From the NCBI GenBank assembly GCA_002431395.1, contig DJEU01000042.1, positions 17,934-42,693 on the forward strand: 24,760 nucleotides of DNA, read 5' to 3'. Shown in pieces: positions 22,292 through 24,760 of this stretch (positions within the stretch are counted from its first letter, which is position 1; each line of letters begins with the position of its first letter). The stretch comes from Lachnoclostridium sp. UBA5890 (GTDB lineage Bacteria > Bacillota > Clostridia > Lachnospirales > Lachnospiraceae). The translations under genes and the position numbers were made by a program. Below the pieces are notes generated by a model. The model was not told the origin of the DNA and did not search any database. It saw only the letters and a program-made list of their open reading frames with translations.

Positions 22292-23941
22292 TTATTCACC
22301 TTCCATATCTAAAAACAATTCATCCATTTCATCTAATGTCTCATCAATTGAATCATCATTTTTACTGTTTTCTATTATATTTTCCATTGAATCTCTCATT
22401 TCTTGTGCTGCCTCAACATGCCGTTGTTTAATGTTATTTTGCACATTTTCTTTGGTACTATCAAGTTTAACCTCCTCGACGATTCGAACTTTATTTTGAA
22501 GGTTAATTACTTTATTTCCCTTTTCTATTATTGCATTTTGGGCTTCCTGTTTTTGCTTCTTTTCTAACCTTTTGTCAATAAAATTAATAATTATTGCACC
22601 AATTACTCCGCTAATCACGCTTGCCAAAAACATTCCAACCAGATCAGCCAAACTTCCCAGCAACGGTATCTGTATAGCCATACCAGGAATCGTTCCTAAT
22701 ATTTTTGAGAAAAATTCTCCTCCAAATAAAGCACCCGTTGCCACCAAACCAGCTACAACAATTTTTCCAACTTCAGCAACCTTGACACTAAAAGGTTTAT
22801 TTTTATTGTTTTTATCTTTCAAGTAAGAAATAGCATCATGTACACTTTTAACACCTTGTTTTATCAAGCTAGCCAGTTTTTTGAATAGACTAACCACTGG
22901 TCCGAAAATTTCTGAAATTACCGTACCAACAAAACTATCTGCGCCAGCCTTTACAAAATCTTTAATCTTTGCTAAAAATCGTTTGAAAGCCTCTTTCATT
23001 TCCTGTATAAAATTAGAAAATGATTTCTCCGCCTGCTTAAAGAAACGAACCAATGCATTTATTATCTCTTTTAACATAGAAGACAACGCTTGTACAGTCA
23101 TTATCTTTAAGGCATCTTTTCCAGCCTTTTTAGCGGTTTCTTTTGCCACTCCTTTTGCTATATCTTTATTAATTGCTTTTCTTGCTTCGGCATCTTTTTC
23201 CTTCATTAATTCAGCATCCGCATCCAGCTTATCCTGCATTCTTTTATCATTTTCTTTCTTTTTTAATTCCTTTTCTTTTTTTGATAAATTAGGATCCTTG
23301 TCAATTTTTTCATTTGCCTTTCTATTTTGTTCCCGCAAATCGCGCTCACGTTGTTCTTGCGATTTATTATAAGCATCAACTGATTTAGAACCCTTACTTT
23401 TATTCAAGGATTCATTTGTAGGATTCAAGTTTTCACTTTTATTTGCCAAATCTTCTGTCGCAATTCCTGCTTGACGACGCCGCTTATTTTCATATATTTC
23501 TTTTCTGGAAACGGTGTGATCCAAGTTTGCGTTCTCATTTGGAGCAATCGTTTTCCCTGTATATTCATCTTTTAACGTTCCCGCTTTTTGCTTTTCCTTC
23601 ATAGCCTTATTGGCCTCTTTATATCTAGAATCCTGCATGACCTTCTTTCCCACTTCTTCATAGGTTTCAGGATGTTCACGATCATATTTTTGAATCAGTG
23701 TTTCATTTGTCATTTCTAAGCCAATCTGCGTTGTAAACTGATTCCATATCTCATCCATGATCACTTTTCCAAGTGCATCCGGATTTCCAATTTTCTTTTT
23801 TTCTTCCTCTAGATATTCAAAATCTGACAGTTCTTCATCCAATTGGCTTTGAAGTTTTTCCTCTAATTCATCGAAATCAAACACATCATACTCTTCATCG
23901 TATTCTTCAATTTTATTATAACGTTGTGTATCCTCTGCCAT
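22292..23941 (-). CDS. Large protein with HNH-like motif and hydrophobic helical region
   Basis: A 549-residue protein. The acidic N-terminus (about 1-60) is followed by residues about 115-190, which look like an HNH/treble-clef nuclease core: DEYTGK (125-130), LDHTVS with D141/H142, NLNPTN (171-176) and LNKSKG (179-184). This matches the DH...N...NxxK order of HNH enzymes. Next come a Lys/Glu-rich helix (about 190-270), amphipathic helices (about 275-375), and two Gly/Ala/Ile-rich membrane-like stretches (about 391-415 and 425-456). The tail (RHVEAAQEMRDSM, then acidic) repeats that of the next gene. The ATG at 23941 has GAGGAG 6 nt upstream; an earlier in-frame start at 23965 precedes this site. 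It is first in a tightly packed four-gene operon. A nuclease or pore role is an inference. Confidence 0.85.
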   Translation of the reverse strand: MAEDTQRYNKIEEYDEEYDVFDFDELEEKLQSQLDEELSDFEYLEEEKKKIGNPDALGKVIMDEIWNQFTTQIGLEMTNETLIQKYDREHPETYEEVGKKVMQDSRYKEANKAMKEKQKAGTLKDEYTGKTIAPNENANLDHTVSRKEIYENKRRRQAGIATEDLANKSENLNPTNESLNKSKGSKSVDAYNKSQEQRERDLREQNRKANEKIDKDPNLSKKEKELKKKENDKRMQDKLDADAELMKEKDAEARKAINKDIAKGVAKETAKKAGKDALKIMTVQALSSMLKEIINALVRFFKQAEKSFSNFIQEMKEAFKRFLAKIKDFVKAGADSFVGTVISEIFGPVVSLFKKLASLIKQGVKSVHDAISYLKDKNNKNKPFSVKVAEVGKIVVAGLVATGALFGGEFFSKILGTIPGMAIQIPLLGSLADLVGMFLASVISGVIGAIIINFIDKRLEKKQKQEAQNAIIEKGNKVINLQNKVRIVEEVKLDSTKENVQNNIKQRHVEAAQEMRDSMENIIENSKNDDSIDETLDEMDELFLDMEGE

Positions 23942-23997
23942 GCTTATCTCCTCACTCAAACTCACAATTTACGGTTTACAGGTTCTAATCACCTTGC

Positions 23998-24003
23998 ATT
24001 ATA
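23998..24003 (-). promoter_or_regulatory. Isolated -10-like box before the four-gene operon
   Basis: TATAAT lies about 57 nt upstream of the first ATG of the operon, but the hexamer 17 bp further upstream is A-rich (GAAAAA) and not a -35. The operon may need an activator or another sigma factor, or this may be chance. Confidence 0.3.
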
Positions 24004-24076
24004 AGATTTTGTCTCTTGATTTTTTCCTTAATTTTACCACATCCTCTTTTTCGTTTTTCCCAACTTTGACCACCGC

Positions 24077-24114
24077 AAAAGCCTCCCTGCTAATTTACAT
24101 TAACAGAGAGGCTT
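24077..24114 (-). terminator. Rho-independent terminator of the small secreted protein gene
   Basis: AAGCCTC (24079-24085) pairs with GAGGCTT (24108-24114), extended by CTG/CAG after one mismatch, and is followed by TTTT on the minus strand. It lies about 26 nt after the stop at 24140. On the plus strand the tail is CTCTTTT. Confidence 0.75.
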
Positions 24115-24139
24115 CTCTTTTACCCATTCATTCACGACA

Positions 24140-24529
24140 TTATGGCATTGGATACTTTTTGTAGCGTTTGTATTTTCCAGCCAATTCTTTATCGTATCTT
24201 TTCTTATTTACAACTTTAACCGTAAGTTTCTTTTTACCAACTGTAATAATAAGCCCCTTTTTACTGGAACGATATTTATTTGCACCTATTTTAATAAGTT
24301 CACCTTCAAACACGCCGTAGAGATGCGGCTCATTAAATGAATAATTTCCATAAGCTTTTCCCTCAACGGATGAATACTGGTTCAGATAGACAGAGGCACC
24401 TGCACTACCATCACACTTTGAATACTCTCCTGCAAAGTAAATTGTTTTTGCACCTGCGCTTCCGGCGTTTACACCGATTGCCAGCACAATTGCCATTACC
24501 ATAGCTAAAATACGAAAACTTTTTTTCAT
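24140..24529 (-). CDS. Small secreted protein of unknown function
   Basis: A 129-residue exported protein. The signal peptide has KK, the hydrophobic run ILAMVMAIVLAIGV and a likely cleavage after SAGA. The mature part of about 100 residues is rich in Tyr, Gly, Ser and Lys, with likely beta strands (GEYSKCDGSAGASVYLNQYS, GLIITVGKKKLTVKVVNKK) and a strongly basic Lys/Tyr end. It has one cysteine and no recognised domain. The ATG at 24529 has AGG about 8 nt upstream; a GTG three codons earlier is too close to the binding site. It is flanked by terminators on both sides, so it is its own transcription unit, separate from the four-gene operon. Confidence 0.78.
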   Translation of the reverse strand: MKKSFRILAMVMAIVLAIGVNAGSAGAKTIYFAGEYSKCDGSAGASVYLNQYSSVEGKAYGNYSFNEPHLYGVFEGELIKIGANKYRSSKKGLIITVGKKKLTVKVVNKKRYDKELAGKYKRYKKYPMP

Positions 24530-24572
24530 AAATTTCACCTGTTCCTTTCAAAATTTGATATTTTAGTATTTT

Positions 24573-24584
24573 TGTTACGTAACA
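24573..24584. promoter_or_regulatory. 12-bp palindrome TGTTACGTAACA, possible operator
   Basis: A perfect 12-bp palindrome lies 44 bp upstream of the small secreted protein gene, just downstream of a -10-like TATACA (near 24590). I could not find a matching -35. It could be a dimeric repressor site. Confidence 0.4.
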
Positions 24585-24686
24585 TATTTGTATACTACCA
24601 TATCTTTTTCTAGTTTTTTCCCAAAAATGATCAGTTGAAGTCTACAAATATTTTTAATCACAAATACTTACCTATTTTCCCCAGCG

Positions 24687-24714
24687 AAAAAAGCCGCCAA
24701 ATCTGGCAGCTTTT
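24687..24714 (-). terminator. Rho-independent terminator of the gene at the right edge
   Basis: An 11-bp stem with one mismatch (AAAAGCCGCCA/TGGCAGCTTTT) and a 4-nt loop is followed by TTTTTT on the minus strand. It starts 23 nt after the stop codon of the partial gene. Confidence 0.8.
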
Positions 24715-24736
24715 CCGCGTTTACTCATATCAACTT

Positions 24737-24760
24737 TTACAGCTTTTTCATCAATTCCTG
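24737..24760 (-). CDS. C-terminal end of a minus-strand gene (partial)
   Basis: On the minus strand the edge reads seven codons (QELMKKL) and a TAA at 24739-24737, followed by a terminator after 23 nt. The spacing to the hairpin supports a true gene end. A second open frame through this point would run across the hairpin and is less likely. Too little is visible to name the product. Confidence 0.45.
   Translation of the reverse strand, partial: QELMKKL

Noticed and set aside
24687..24760. Longer minus-strand frame running through the right-edge hairpin
   Set aside because: A different frame stops at 24737 and is followed by a clean terminator at a normal distance, which explains the hairpin better.

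Overview
The window looks like chromosomal DNA from a low-GC Gram-positive of the Clostridia, most likely a gut Lachnospiraceae. The grounds are strong AGGAGG-type ribosome binding sites, sigma-A promoters with 16-17 bp spacers, BspA-like leucine-rich-repeat surface proteins, PASTA-type Ser/Thr kinases and a group IIC intron. The family-level assignment is an inference. There is no rRNA, tRNA or CRISPR array.

Left part (1-6794). The edge holds the 5' end of a group IIC intron on the minus strand, sitting directly behind the terminator of a secreted BspA-like LRR protein. Next come a DUF4143-type AAA ATPase (minus) and a 330-bp gap with four motif copies spaced exactly 33 bp apart. A plus-strand signalling operon follows: a REC-LytTR-FHA fusion, a zinc-ribbon FHA protein and a membrane Ser/Thr kinase with one PASTA domain.

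Middle (6791-12317, minus). A chemoreceptor, a solute-binding lipoprotein and a hybrid histidine kinase form a sensory operon. It collides tail-to-tail with the Ser/Thr kinase operon with a 4-nt overlap, and its best terminator lies inside the kinase coding sequence. Upstream is a separately promoted bL25 ribosomal protein gene.

Second Ser/Thr module (12464-18181, minus). A BspA-like LRR lipoprotein, an FHA protein, an HTH protein, a zinc-ribbon Ser/Thr kinase with two PASTA domains and a small secreted LRR protein lie in order. Together with the left operon this makes two kinase/FHA modules, each close to genes for secreted LRR proteins. A plausible reading is phosphothreonine signalling linked to surface proteins.

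Right part (18330-24760, minus). Here the DNA is visibly more AT-rich. Four tightly coupled genes encode a large protein with an HNH-like motif and a hydrophobic helical region, a small single-pass membrane protein sharing its C-terminal tail, a tail-anchored coiled-coil protein with 54-residue repeats, and a CbxX-type AAA+ ATPase. A tandem PH-like/SHOCT protein lies 114 bp downstream. I do not recognise this set as a named system, and it is the best candidate for something undescribed. A small secreted protein gene and the last codons of another minus-strand gene close the window.
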